DNA of 64,000 bases from Mastigias papua (GCA_964019165.1 OZ025272.1:8618493-8682492), one strand, 5' to 3'; shown: positions 1 through 16,240, counted from the first letter of the stretch. The notes: generated by a model from the letters alone, not told the origin. Translations and numbers: made by a program.

Positions 1-138
1 TCGAACCTAAAAGACGTCAAAGATAGAGTAGAAAAACTGGGAAGGTAAATTTTGTAAAACTCTGTGAGATCATGCAGGATAGCAGTAACAGTGTAGCCTC
101 AAAGTCGCTCAAAGTTATCCAGAGTTGAAGAAAGACTG

Positions 139-1269
139 GTGCAACTTGAAAAATCAATTCTTAAAAAGGTAGACGAAAAATTAGATGATTTTAGCTTCAC
201 CAAAGATACGTCCACCAGTGATACACAAAGTAAAAGAGAAATCAATGATATACTGAAGGAGAACAAAGCCTTGAGTGCAGAAATCACCCTGCTACAACAG
301 GAGATAGCCTCAAAAGATAGAGATTTTACGAAGGTATCAAATGAAAAGGACAAGTTGAGCAAGGAAGTGCTAGAACTGAACGATATTGTCCTTAATCTTA
401 AGGGGCAGCTACGACGAGTTGCAGATGAAAAAGACTCTATGTTAAAACAAATTGATACAGCTAAGGTTGACTCGGATGCAGCCTTCCAACTTCGAAAAGC
501 TAATGCAGAGATACTCAGACAAAATGAACTCCTTGATACCAAGGTTATCCATTTACAAAATGAGTCTGCAATGCTTAGGGAAAGCCTTGAATTTACAAAG
601 TCACTTTTGAAACCCCAGAAGACCTCAGTTGACAGCCTCGCAATGAAAGAACCATCAATGAACCAAGAAATAGGCTGTAAGGTTTTGGGTGACTCTATGA
701 CGAAACATATAACTGGTGAGTGGCTGCTTGCTAAGGAAGATGTCTCTGTTGATACCGAGACAGTTAACAAAATTGATGAAGTTGAGCAAATCTTGATGAA
801 GTCAGAAGAGAATTTTAAATGCATGGTGCTACATGTTGGTACCAATGAGCTGAGAAGCAAAGAAGCATAGGTAATAGCTGCAGAATTTACAGAGGTTGTC
901 AATCTAGCCAAAATAAAGAGCAACAAAGTGATTTCCAGTACAATAATCCCCAGGTATGATGATGCTCACCTTACAATCAAGGCACAATTGGTTAATACTC
1001 TGATACAACAAAAATTAGAAGGAGAAGATGGTGTTTTCATTAATGATAATTCCAAATTAAGTATTCGCTCAGGTCAGGCCAGCAAATTTTATACAACTGA
1101 TCAAATCCATCTGAATGAAGAAGGTTCTAAAATTCCTGCTCAGAACTTAGGATCTATAATTTGTGATGCCTTGGGTATAAAGCAAGTGAGTAATCAGAGA
1201 AGAAGGTTGCAGTATCCTAGATTCAAACAAAGAAAATTTAACTACAACTCCTTCAAGTATAGGAAGTAA
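139..1269 (+). pseudogene. LINE ORF1: coiled coil followed by SGNH/GDSL-like esterase domain, one in-frame stop
   Basis: The two open stretches 139-870 and 928-1269 are in the same frame; a TAG at 868-870 splits them, and reading through it gives a continuous domain. The first ~190 residues are rich in K, E, L and Q with heptad-like spacing, typical of an ORF1 coiled coil. The SGNH-like blocks follow in order: GDSM (block I), HVGTNEL (block III, GxND-like with E replacing D) and DQIHLNEEG (block V, D..H). Esterase-type ORF1 proteins are known from CR1-like LINEs. The frame is also readable upstream from position 1 but has a stop at 46-48. The first listed codon at 139 is GTG, so the true start is not visible. 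Pseudogene. Confidence 0.78.
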
Positions 1270-1298
1270 AGGACAAGTTAAGCTAGCATTCATTTGTT

Positions 1299-2048
1299 TT
1301 GAGCAGCTCAAACATTACTTTAAGAAACTCTTTTTTAAATTTTATTGAACTTAGGGTGTGGAACATTCAAGGTCCCTTCGAAACCGTTAATGGCTCAACA
1401 TACTGCAAAATTCATAATGAGGAATTTAAGAACACTGCAGAAAACTTGGATATCCTATGTCTACAGGAAACACATTGTGGTCCAAAAGACATCGACAATG
1501 TGTCCTTACCTGGCTACATATGCAAGCATTTTAACAGGGCTAGAAGTGGAAATAATGGGTATTTTGGAGGAATCCTGCTAATTTATAGAAGTTACATCTC
1601 TAAAGGAATCCAAATTATAGACAACAAGTATCGTGATAAACTCCGGATAAAGCTAAAGAAGACTTTTTTGGCATTGATCGCGGCCTTTTTTTACTTTGTT
1701 TATGCAAGCCCTGCCACATCACCTTATTATAGATCATTGCCCTATGATTTATTCTCTGAATTAGAACAAGATTGCTGCAACAAGCAGCAATTAGGAAATA
1801 TCCTCGTAGCTGGGGATCTGAATGCTAGAACGAGCAACCAACCTGATTTTGTTTTAGACTACAATGACAGATTTTTCCTAATTAGTGATTTAGACAACTA
1901 TAAAGCTGATCAGCCTCTCCCAAGGAATAGTGTGGATATGACTCCATATAACTCTCATGGTGAGAAACTTTTAGACCTCTGTAAAATGCTTCAATATCAT
2001 CTAATCTATCTAAAACTGCCAATACCGAGGACCTTAACACAGCTCTAA
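1299..2048 (+). pseudogene. LINE ORF2, endonuclease (EEP/APE-type) domain
   Basis: This ORF encodes the N-terminal endonuclease of ORF2. Visible motifs are WNIQG near the start, LCLQETHCG (metal-binding Glu), a GGILLIYR segment and AGDLNART (the GDxN motif) near residue 175. The segment after LLDLCKML, which should hold the final S-D-H block, loses its frame, so the ORF closes early. It nicks target DNA to prime reverse transcription in active elements. It lies directly after ORF1, in the same orientation. Not functional here because ORF2 is fragmented downstream. Confidence 0.85.
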
Positions 2049-2322
2049 CACCACTACCTATCCAATTCAAACCAGAACAGGTTTCCCTTGAACTCTTTAA
2101 GTAAGCTTTAGGTTTGTCAGTACAAAACTACACAGAGCATAACAAGGATGTAAACGTAGCCTTGGCAGATAGTAATGAAGCTATTCTGTCAGCAGCTAAT
2201 AAAACTATTAAAGATTAGAACCCTAGGGCATAAAAGACACCCTGTTAGAGGTAAGAATAGGAAAAAGTGGCATGATGTTGACTGCAGGAAACTTAAGAGT
2301 AAACTTAACACAAAAGGATTTG

Positions 2323-2910
2323 TGAAAAGTCTGTTGGTACTACAGAACTTCACTATAGCACGATAAAGCGGGAACATTCTTTTAGCATACTGAAAGCTTT
2401 TTATGTCCGACACTCGTCAGAGTATGAAACCTCGGATAACGACCAAAAGGTGAACCGAAATATATAGCCAGATGCGGGTGCACGTGATATCGTGAATAAT
2501 GTGTCTATTTGGCCATATGATTGGCCAATTAGCACCTATTCACCATTGTTTACTTGAAGAGTCCAAGTGAAAAAGCGAACTCTTTTTGTTTACACAAGAC
2601 TGGGTTTTGAGTTTTAATGTAAACTGATTCCAAAACACCTAAATGAAAGGACGATCTTGCTTGCCCAATGATCCGAAAATTTTCGTCTGTATATGTTTTG
2701 GCGCATTCTGGATTTGCAATAAGATGCTGTCCTATAGCCGACTCACTTTTCATTTTAGAATTAGAGTTTTTACATATACGAGGTGGCTGTTCTCTTGTTA
2801 TAGTGGTTTTCGTCCTGATGCTCGTGTGCACATGTTGTTTTATTCTGTCTGCTAGCCTCTGCGTAGTGCGCCGTACGTACCGAGCTTCACATCGGCACGA
2901 AAATTCGTAA
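2323..2910 (-). mobile_element. 5'-truncated Penelope-like element nested in the LINE, with target site duplication
   Basis: The 11-bp string AAAAGGATTTG occurs at 2312-2322 and again at 2911-2921, flanking the insert. Removing the insert makes the LINE frame continuous: the residues before it end in KLNTKGF and those after the right repeat copy continue ARLFNQNAHNNY. The insert carries the C-terminal tail of a Penelope-like protein on the minus strand and ends (2323-2460) in terminal-repeat sequence shared with 12.59-13.06 kb. Penelope-like elements combine a telomerase-related RT with a GIY-YIG endonuclease; only the endonuclease tail is present. Confidence 0.85.
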
Positions 2911-2924
2911 AAAAGGATTTGCAA
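2550..2924 (-). pseudogene. GIY-YIG endonuclease tail of a Penelope-like element
   Basis: The minus-strand ORF encodes a cysteine pair and the recognition core CRCEARYVRRTTQRLADRI, then KQHVHTSIRTK, a stretch with SAIGQHL and NPECAKTYTDENF, and RSSFHLGVLESVYIKTQNP, ending near FSLGLFK. This order (C-x-C, Y-V-x-R-T, R..RI..H, GQH, E...IK...P) is that of the endonuclease at the C-terminus of Penelope-like elements; the usual G of YVGRT is R here. The first codons (MQILFYEF) come from LINE sequence across the junction, so the true element part begins after about 2910. The RT domain is missing. Confidence 0.85.
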
Positions 2925-3409
2925 GACTTTTTAATCAAAATGCACATAACAACTACCTAACATGCAGAAAACGTTACAAACAATGTCTAAAAAGAGCTGA
3001 GAAACGATTCAAAAACCATCTTTTAGATAAACTTCTAACCCTTGAAAATGAGAACCCAAAAGAGCACTGTAGGACTGCTGGAGAAATTAGGTCCTGGAGT
3101 TGTGAAAAAGTGACCCTGTAGACAACATTAAAACATCAAAATGGACAGAACACTTTGAGATACTTTTTGGGAGAGATTCTTACAACCAACTAGATGAATG
3201 AAAATCTACGCTATTGACTGAATTAAAACTTCTGTACAAAATACCAGGAAATTTCAAATGCAATTAGTTCTTTAAAGAGAAATAAGTCACAGGAATTGAT
3301 GGAATTCTAAATGAATTTTTGATTGCAGGGAAGGAATATAATTTACGCCCTCTCTGCAACCTTTCAACCTAATTCTTACTTCATCATCCTACCCAAAGGT
3401 TTGGACAAT

Positions 3410-4007
3410 GAATCTGCTCAAACCTATCCACAAGAAAGAGGACATTTCTGATACAGACAACTACAGAGGTATTGCATTAAGCTCCTGTCTAAGTAAATTA
3501 GAAAGCTACGTTCGTCTTCAAAGGTTAAATAAATTCATTCTTAAACATGAGCTAATTTCCCACCATCAAATTTGATTTTTAAAAGGGAAACAAACTTCTG
3601 ATCACATATTTGTACTGAAAACTCTGATTGATAAAGATTTTAAGAAAGGGAAAAGTAAACTATTTGTTGCATTCATTGATTTCAAGAAAGCATATGATAC
3701 TATGGATAGATACCATCTTCTTTCTAAGTTGAAGGAGGTAGGTATTGGAGGGCTGTTTTTGAATGCTATTAAGGCTATGTATACTTCCATTAAATATCGT
3801 ATTAAATTAAATGATGGCTTAACCAGACCAATTGAAAGTAGTAAAGGACTACAACAAGGAGATTTGCTGAGTCCTATGCTGTTTAACCTGTTTTTAATGA
3901 TTTACAAGACATCTGTGATGATAGGGTATATATATCAAATTTTACCATTTTACATACGGTTATTTTCAAGAAACTTACAAACTGTGGAAAAGCAGCAAGA
4001 ACTGTGA
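3410..4007 (+). pseudogene. LINE ORF2, reverse transcriptase core fragment
   Basis: Frame-by-frame reading gives HKKEDISDTDNYRGIALSS (the N-x-YRGI block) from about 3427, a stop near 3571, then SDHIFVLKTLI, LFVAFIDFKKAYDT (motif A with catalytic Asp), SKGLQQGDLLSPMLFNLF (motif B). The open part is 3702-4007, but the frame slips near 3893 (LNDLQD lies in another frame), and no YADD-type motif C is found before the 3' end. A C-terminal remnant with RTNDATRKRVYDAQ occurs near 4020-4085. Degenerate copy. Confidence 0.85.
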
Positions 4008-4260
4008 ATCCTATCTTTATGAGGACAAATGATGCTACTAGAAAAAGGGTATATGATGCTCAGAAAGTAAATCTGACTTATAAGAGGTGATGAATTCTGC
4101 CAATCAATTTAATGAGATTAATTAGTTTTAGTTTAAAGTAATCTTATTTATTTTATATAGTTGGCTTTAATTAGCACGCAGCTAGAAAACATAGCTAACT
4201 TTAAATAAAGAATTTATTATATAATTATTACTATTATTATTATTAATCAGTTTTCTTTCT

Positions 4261-4620
4261 TACTTCAACTTTCATCAAAATCACTTTCAATCATTTCAGG
4301 ATGAAACATTGAAAATCAAACCAAGTTGTACTTATATTTGTCACTACACTTACTCTGAAATCTCAGACAAAGTCACATTTCCCTGCTAATGTACCCATAT
4401 GCGACTAAATCGACATGAAATAAAATGGCGTACATTAAATGATTACTACATCCTTGTTGCTTGCAAGTGCTGCGAGATAACGAAAAGTTACACACTGCCT
4501 TTCGATAGAGGGGCTTTCAGAAAATGAAATATCATAAATGAATTGCGGAAGCAAAAGCTTAAGGCAAAGCAAAATTACTCAGAAAATTTCTTGCACGAAA
4601 TTGCAGAAACATTTATTTGT
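4261..4620. other. Intergenic DNA, nothing recognised
   Basis: AT-rich DNA after the LINE tail. I see no conserved coding or repeat structure, apart from the beginning of a Penelope-related terminal repeat just to the right. Confidence 0.5.
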
Positions 4621-4621
4621 A

Positions 4622-4850
4622 AACATACTGAAGTACCTTATACGCTCAACGCTTGTCAGGTTATGAAGGGTGGGATAACGACCGAAAGATGAACTGAAAC
4701 ATATAACCAGATGAGCTGAAACGTGTAACCAGATGCGTTATGTATCCGCACCTGATCCGTTCACCTTTCGGTTGTTACCCGACGTTTCGTATTCTGGTGA
4801 GTGCTAGACGAACAAGGTACCTGTATGTATGCTAACAATGCTTCCACCGC
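4622..4850. repeat. Inverted pair of Penelope-like terminal repeats
   Basis: The left arm (about 4624-4725: CATACTGAAGTACC, GGATAACGACCGAAAG, ATATAACCAGATG) is mirrored by the right arm (about 4750-4845: GATCCGTTCACCTTTCGG, TTACCCGACGTTTCGTA, GGTACCTGTATGTATG). The same GATAACGACC / AACCGAAATATATAGCCAGATG text occurs in the element ends at 2420-2475 and, inverted, near 12.93-13.03 kb. Penelope-like elements are known to have such repeats in direct or inverted arrangement. No coding part remains. Confidence 0.7.
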
Positions 4851-4992
4851 TTTGTACAAAAGTGAATTTCTGCAGTTTCAACAAACTATTTACTCATTTT
4901 TATTTTCCAATGCAATGCATGATTTTCGATATTATAGAATCAAACTCATTACAATTCCCTTAGATCTACATCTAATACACTTCTAGCCTATT

Positions 4993-10500
<5,508 letters not shown>

Positions 10501-10879
10501 GGTCCGCGATCTTTTCTACAACTCAATCTCACCTTGTTGTTGTTGCTGTTGTTGTCATGTATTTTGTGAGCAGTGGAAACACTCATCTTAAAACTTTTTT
10601 TAGATCAGTGAGTGAAAAGCATAACCGTTTGCATAGTTTAAGGGCCTGTCTACCGATTGACCTCCAGTTTACGGTAATTTTACGTTCAGTTTACTGTACA
10701 GTGTGCTGTAAGTTTCCGATAAGGCCTACACTCCATTTGTTTTAATTTAGCCTGTTCATAAGTAATTGGTAAATAATTCCGCGCATTTTATCGTCTGTTT
10801 CGACTCTATGCATCGCAAGGAGTAATGTCGTATAAAATTTACGACAAGTGGGTCGTAACCCTATGTTGCAAATCCTTCC

Positions 10880-11840
10880 CAGTGGCGCACCCGCATATTT
10901 TATTCACATCAATTTTATTGCATTTTTATTCAAAAACATTACCCTTTAAAATAGCGCCTTTACGAAGATACGCTTCATCTGAGACACAACACTCGGTCCT
11001 TTGGAAAAGAAATTTCAGTAGAAGTTAAGGGAAGTAAAACGTTTTGGTTTTTCTTTACAGAAGACCTGCTCAGTGCTTCTGCATATATTGTTCAAAGAAT
11101 TCTGTTGTCGTTTACCTCAAAAATATTACCCTTGAAAATAGACCTTTTGGGGAAACTCGCCTCATCTGAAACACAAAATTCGATCCTTTGGAAAAGTAAT
11201 TTTTGAGTAAAAGAGAAAGGAATGAAAATATTTTTCTTTTCCTTTAGAGAATACCTGCACAGGATACCTGCATAATTTATTCAGAACAATTCCTTGCCAT
11301 TTTTCTCAAAAATATTACTCTTAAAAATAGCCCTTTGCGGAAACACACCTTGCATTAAACACAAACTCGGTCCTTTGGAAAAGTAATTTTCAGTAGAAAT
11401 GAAGGGAACTAAAATCCTGTTGATGTTTCATAGATAATAGCTGCACAGGATACCTGCATATTTTGTTAAGATCGTTCTGATGTCATTTTGCTCAAAAATA
11501 TTACCCTTGAACAAAGGCCACTTGCGGAAATTCACTTCATCTGAAACACAATACTCGGTCTTTGGAATAGTAATTTTTGAGTAGATATGAAGGGAATTCG
11601 ATCATGTTTGTCTATCTTTAGAGAATACCTGCACAGGCACCTGCATATATTATTCAGAGCAATTTGCTGCCATTTACCTCAAAATACTACCTTTGAAAAT
11701 AGCCCCTTAGCGAAAATGCACCTCTCGAGACAAAGTCCGGTCGTTTGGAAAAGTAATTTTTGAATAGAAGTGAAAGGAAGTCAAATGTTTTGGATATTTC
11801 ATAGAAAATATTTTAACAGGACTACTGCATATTTTTTCAC
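10880..11840 (+). repeat. Tandem array of ~185-bp units, left arm of the fold-back element
   Basis: About five diverged units, each with GCATATTTTATTCA-like text, CTCAAAAATATTACCCTTGA, a CATCTGAAACACAA block, TCCTTTGGAAAAGTAATTTT and AGAATACCTGCACAGG. Unit starts are near 10888, 11071, 11260, 11449, 11643 and 11826. The order and orientation are constant. Confidence 0.8.
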
Positions 11841-12589
11841 ATTACTCTGCTGTCAGTTTGGATATCAATACCGAGCAATACATTTACAGACAATGCACTC
11901 AAAGAGAAAACCAATCGGACTGTCACGATACCACTTTTTTCTGCTCATTCATCTTTCATTTTTAATATGTCATAACATTCTTGCTCTGTTCCCTATTGAA
12001 TCATATTCCCTTGTAGACAAAATTTAGTCTCTCTTCCAAGTTGATTTACGTAGTTACCTCTCTTTCACTCATGTTACATCTACTATTAGGCAAATTAGGC
12101 TTTGACTGTATTCTGACTAATGATGTTCTCTGTATTTTCTCACATACACCTTTCCTGTTTTTCTTAATTTTCATTGGTTATTTCTACCCCACGTTTCCTG
12201 TATTTAGTTATTTAAACAGCAAATTCGTACTAATTATCAATTCTTTCTATGCGATCAGCTAGAATAATTCCATGTTCTCTTTCGGGAGTTCATGTAGCAC
12301 TTATTGATAAACTTTGAAAATACAAATTGTTCTACCTCATTTGCAACTCCAGTTATCTGCCACCACAGGACAATAGCAAACATATATCTACATGTGGAAG
12401 CTGCAATCTTCATTTACAAATACTTGCGAATACAAATAATTGCAATAAAATTAAGGATGCTTGCCACAGCAGAGATGTGCTGACACTATCTACATTGCAG
12501 CGATGGGGGGGGGGGGGGGGTTATCAAGGATGCACTGATGATAGTTGGTGCTAGGAGCAAGTTCGCTGCAATACTACAAAATCTGATTT

Positions 12590-13080
12590 GTCTGTTGGTA
12601 CTACAGAACTTCACTAGAGTAAGAAAAAGCGGGAACATTCTTTTAACATACTGAAAAGCTCTTTTTCGTCCGACAGTCGTCAGAGTATGAAACGTATGTA
12701 TACAGCATGCACCAAAACATATACAGACGATAATTTTTGGATCATAGGGCAAGCAAGATCGTCCTTTCTTTAAGTGCTTTGGAATCAATTTACATTAAGA
12801 TTCAAAACCCAGTCTTCTGTAAACAAAAAGAGTTCATTTCTCTCACTTGGACTCTTCAAGTAAACGATGGTGAATAGGGGCTAATTGGCCAATCATAGGG
12901 CCAAATAGAAATATCATTCATCGTATCACGTGTATCCGTATCTGGCTACATATTTCAAGTCACCTTTCGATCGTTATCTGACGTTCCATACTCTGACGAG
13001 AGTCGGACGAAAAAGGCTTTCAGTATGCTAAAGGAATGTTTGTAAAAGAATGTTCCTGCTGTTCTACGCTATATAGTGAA
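12590..13080 (+). mobile_element. Short Penelope-like element fragment with inverted terminal repeats
   Basis: The left end (12595-12690, CTGTTGGTACTACAGAAC, GCGGGAACATTCTTTTA) is the same terminal sequence found at 2330-2400. The middle (12705-12860) encodes, on the plus strand, the last ~50 residues of the GIY-YIG protein (TYTDDNFWIIGQARSS, then a frameshift, ending in LGLFK). The right end (12940-13060) repeats the terminal sequence inverted (CATACTCTGACGAGAG, GGACGAAAAAGGCTTTCAGT). It lies inside the fold-back element, next to a run of 16 or so G at 12507. Confidence 0.8.
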
Positions 13081-13345
13081 AATTTGATTTAAGTATGATA
13101 TTGTCATAATGACATACGTTGTCCGTAAAATTAATGTCAGAATACGTGCGCTCTAGAAATTGGTCTCTGGACATGCCCCAAGTATTTCCAAACGGGTACG
13201 TCAATTTATTCCTAGAGGAGAAATACATGCTCGTCATCATTAGGAATGGTTTTGTAAAAATATTCCATGAACTAGGCACATTAGTTGGTACATTCCAGTT
13301 GACAGCTTAGTTCTAAGTAATGGGAATCCTCTGTCTTCATGCAAG

Positions 13346-14200
13346 TCATGTAAGGTGCAGGCATGCGAGGTTGCAACAGCTGCTATCCCCTCCGTGTATT
13401 TCATACTGGTCGCAAAAAGTCTCAAACTCTCTCTTCCCTTCATCCTTCAGTCCTACATTTACACCTCCATGATTAGCTTTTGACTGTGATTTTACAATTC
13501 CAATTGATGTTAATTCATTTACATTGTCAACATACCTTGAAAGTGATGCGAACTGTCCATCTTCATGCAGTTCCATACTTTGAACAAGAGAAATGGGACT
13601 TCCAATGCATTCAGTGTCATCCCATAACATCCTACAGGCTCTCCCCACTACACCTCTCCCACCGTCAGCATTTCTTTCTGGATAGCTAGGGGCATTCATA
13701 GCTTGCTGCGCGATCCAGTATCTGACCTTGGGGCATATTCCTTCGCAGGCAAGCTTATCCTTGTAAGTCAGGAGACCGTAGGAAAAAAGGCATGTGCAAA
13801 TTCCACAATTAACCTTATCTGTCTGTACGTGTCTTTTTGTAAGTTTATGTAATGGCAACAAAGCACCTTTCTCATTTTGTTCCCCTTTCACAAACTGTTG
13901 AAATTTTAGCAATAAGGATGGAAATGAGGCCAACAAAAGAACGATCCGCTACAGCCATTGGTAGCGGATCGCACAGTACAAATAGGCACTTCATTAGATA
14001 AAGAGAAACTGCACTCCATACCCCGTTTCCTTTTATGTCTCGAATGCATTTTGCAATAACAATTGTTATCATTGGCAAGCCGAAATTGCTGCTGATATGA
14101 ATTGGGTACTTGGTAAACCATAACCTTAGGTCTGTGGTTGGAGAGTGCATCGTTGCATTATGAGATATGCATTCATGCTGCAACGTGATTTCCAGTATCT
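13346..14200 (-). pseudogene. Unrecognised coding remnant inside the fold-back element
   Basis: A 196-aa open frame (13346-13936) contains CGICTCLFSYG, KVRYWIAQQAMNAPSY, NADGGRGVVGRACRML and LSRYVDNVNEL. Overlapping frames to its right (13872-14183 and 13906-14121) look like a continuation broken by frame changes: ECISHNATMHSPTTDL in one and CKMHSRHKRKRGMECS in another. I do not recognise the family. The position between the inverted ends, and the SGNH-like remains immediately upstream, suggest that it is the 3' part of the same gene, either the element's own or captured. Function unknown. Confidence 0.4.
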
Positions 14201-14209
14201 ATGTAGTAT

Positions 14210-14660
14210 ACTGGCGTAATTTGTCCAAGGAAGTATCAAGACGTGGTATAACGGAAATGATGATTATCTGAAATTAGCACATAACATATCTTAAATATCG
14301 GTCACTTCCATTGCACTTACAGGAAAATACATACTGACACACATGCACAATTCTTCAACTTTTTAAATCGTCTCGACTTGCTAAATGATAAAGACGGAAG
14401 TGAATACGTTTAAGAAAGTTGAAGTTTTTATCTTTTGAATGAATATGAATATTCAACAGAAAAAATGTACAATACATTACACATTGTCGATGATAATTAT
14501 CACCTTTGAGATTGGGAACTTTTTCTCCGCAGCATTAATGATAAGAGACAGGTCATCTTTCACTTTCTGCCCACTACTGCATCAGCTCAGGTCGTTGGTT
14601 CCAACCAGGAAAATTACTGCGGATGGATCACCGCCACATGGAAAAGACGCGCCTTGAAGT
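14210..14660 (-). pseudogene. SGNH-hydrolase-like remnant with a possible intron
   Basis: Minus-strand reading from about 14655 gives CGGDPSAVIFLVGTNDLS, a TGA, then GQKVKDDLSLIINAAEKKF and ISKVIIIIDNV before a stop. VGTNDL is the block III signature of SGNH hydrolases. Downstream, a consensus acceptor (GCTAATTTCAG near 14265) is followed by IIIISVIPRLDTSLDK, the kind of strand that follows in SGNH domains. The stop inside the domain and the frame changes after it make this a relic. Known SGNH domains occur in LINE ORF1s and in host esterases; which source applies is unresolved. Confidence 0.5.
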
Positions 14661-14859
14661 TTTTGCTTCACATGAATGAATTGGCGAGCAGGTGTGCAGT
14701 TTACATATCAATTAATGAGACACTTATATTCACCCTGTAAAGCTGGAAGTAATTGGAAATGTGGAACGCAAACAGTCACTGCCTAGTATCCAAAAACATT
14801 TGAATTCCGTTCACTTGTACTCAAAACATTACCTTTTCAAAGGACTGGGTCCTTTTGGC

Positions 14860-15310
14860 TTAGACTGGGTGCGTTTCGATAAAAGAGTTGTATTCAAGGG
14901 TAATATTTTTGACAGGAGAACGCTTTGAATAACATATGCAGGTGTCCTGTGCAGCTATTCTCTATGACATATCACAACTATTTGAATTCCCTCAAAATTA
15001 CTCTTCCAAACGACCAAGCTTTGTGTTTCAGATGATGTGGGTTTCCGCAAGTGGGTTTTGATCAAGAGTAATACTTCCAAGCAAAACGACAGCAGAACCC
15101 TATCAGTAAAATATGCAGGAGTCATGTGCAGCTATTCTCTAATGAGCAACAAAAATATTTAAATTCCCTAAACTTAGCTGAAAAAATACTTTTCCAATAG
15201 ACCGATTTTTGTTTTTCAGATGAGGTACGTTTCCGCAATAGGGCTATTTTCAAGGGTAATATTTGTTAGGAAAGCGACAACAGAATTCCTTGTTGATAAG
15301 ATCTTTTATG
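14860..15310 (-). repeat. Inverted tandem units, right arm of the fold-back element
   Basis: About two and a half copies of the ~185-bp unit, in the opposite orientation to the array at 10.88-11.84 kb. Marker strings are TCAAGGGTAATATTTTTGAC, ATATGCAGGTGTCCTGTGCA, GCTATTCTCTATGA and GTGTTTCAGATGATG. Confidence 0.75.
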
Positions 15311-15519
15311 TTATTCTATTTTTTACGTCCATCACTAGCGATTGCCAACCGCGCACAGAGATAAACAAGCCGAAATAAAACTAGTGGAATTTAGGCTTTA
15401 CCGGAAACTTACCGCAAACTGAGCGTAAACTTACCGTAAACTGGAGGTCGATCGATAGACAGTTCCTTAAACTATGTAAACAGTTATACTCTCTGCTGTT
15501 CACAACATAAACGAGTTTT

Positions 15520-16240
15520 CCTTTTACTTACGAGAGTGAGAAGTTGCTTAATGTTGGCCCTTGTGTTCATACTTTTTATTTCTTAACAGATACGCCAAAA
15601 ACCATTTTACATTGTTGCAATACTTGTATATCTCAATAGATAGCGCTTTTCAAATTTCACCTTTTCCGTGATCAAAACATGTAATAGCTTTTCCCAAGAG
15701 GTTGGTTTAAAACATTTCATCTCACAATTAAAGATATTTTGAACATTTCATGTCCGTTGAATTTAAACCTCAAATTTGCTACCTGTCTGAGTGTTACACA
15801 CATGTCTCTTAAGATACTAACCATCAGCAATTTGGGGCAAAACTGTAGCCTTAATATGCCGATACACCTTATTTTCTATTTTTGTGCCACAACACTGCGG
15901 AAGAAGAGGTCTCGGTCGAGCTGAGATTGATGTCATAGCGGGAGCCCGTGTGAAAGTGACTGTGTTTCTTGAAGTGATCACTGTATTGGCTAGCTTTCCA
16001 AATTATATGAAAATGCCAGCAAGGTGCATCCTTTCTACATGTGGACACACTCCCGGCAAAGAGAAATGTATAGCCCTATAGAAAATGTCAATTTACAGTG
16101 ATGAGCGTCCTGAGGCAAAAGGAAAGAGCATCAAACTAGCTTAGGCCTGGGCCAGGGGTCCTTCAAAATACAAACTAATAAGGAAATTCTCCCCCAGATC
16201 CTCATATTTCCTTCCTTAAAAGATTTTCTAGGCTAAGTAA
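15520..16240. other. Intergenic DNA, nothing recognised
   Basis: AT-rich with short open stretches only (for example 15739-16081). No domain or repeat recognised. Confidence 0.5.

Larger units (their letters stand above)
1..4260 (+). mobile_element. Decayed non-LTR retrotransposon (LINE) with SGNH ORF1, endonuclease and reverse transcriptase
   Basis: One LINE copy runs in the plus direction from the left edge to about 4.26 kb; its 5' end may lie outside the window. In order it holds a coiled-coil plus SGNH-type ORF1 (139-1269), an endonuclease/exonuclease/phosphatase domain (about 1299-2048), a linker broken by a nested Penelope-like insertion (2323-2910), and reverse transcriptase (about 3410-3900). 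Frameshifts and stops are frequent, so the copy is dead. The 3' end has an AATAAA (about 4204) followed by a short run of ATT units (about 4220-4245), the microsatellite-like tail seen in CR1/L2-type LINEs. Clade assignment is uncertain and needs a phylogeny of the RT. Confidence 0.88.
10559..15510. mobile_element. Large fold-back element with long inverted ends and tandem sub-terminal repeats
   Basis: Left and right ends are inverted copies. Left 10559-10730 has TTTGTGAGCAG, GCATAGTTTAAGG, TGTCTACCGATTGACCTCC, AGTTTACGGTAA; right 15380-15508 has the reverse complement, with TTACCGTAAACTGGAGGTCG, ATAGACAG, CCTTAAACTATGTAAAC and CTGTTCACAACATA. Inward from each end are tandem units of about 185 bp (left 10.88-11.83 kb, right 14.86-15.30 kb, inverted). 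The ~3-kb centre holds a Penelope fragment (12.59-13.08 kb) and minus-strand coding remains (13.06-14.66 kb). No transposase was recognised. Starts 59 bp upstream of the XYLB start codon. Confidence 0.75.

Noticed and set aside
99..926. 275-aa minus-strand ORF
   Set aside because: It is the antisense shadow of the LINE ORF1; the plus strand has the coiled coil and SGNH motifs.
12507..12522. Run of G as a regulatory G-quadruplex
   Set aside because: A single homopolymer run at an element edge; length is prone to sequencing error.
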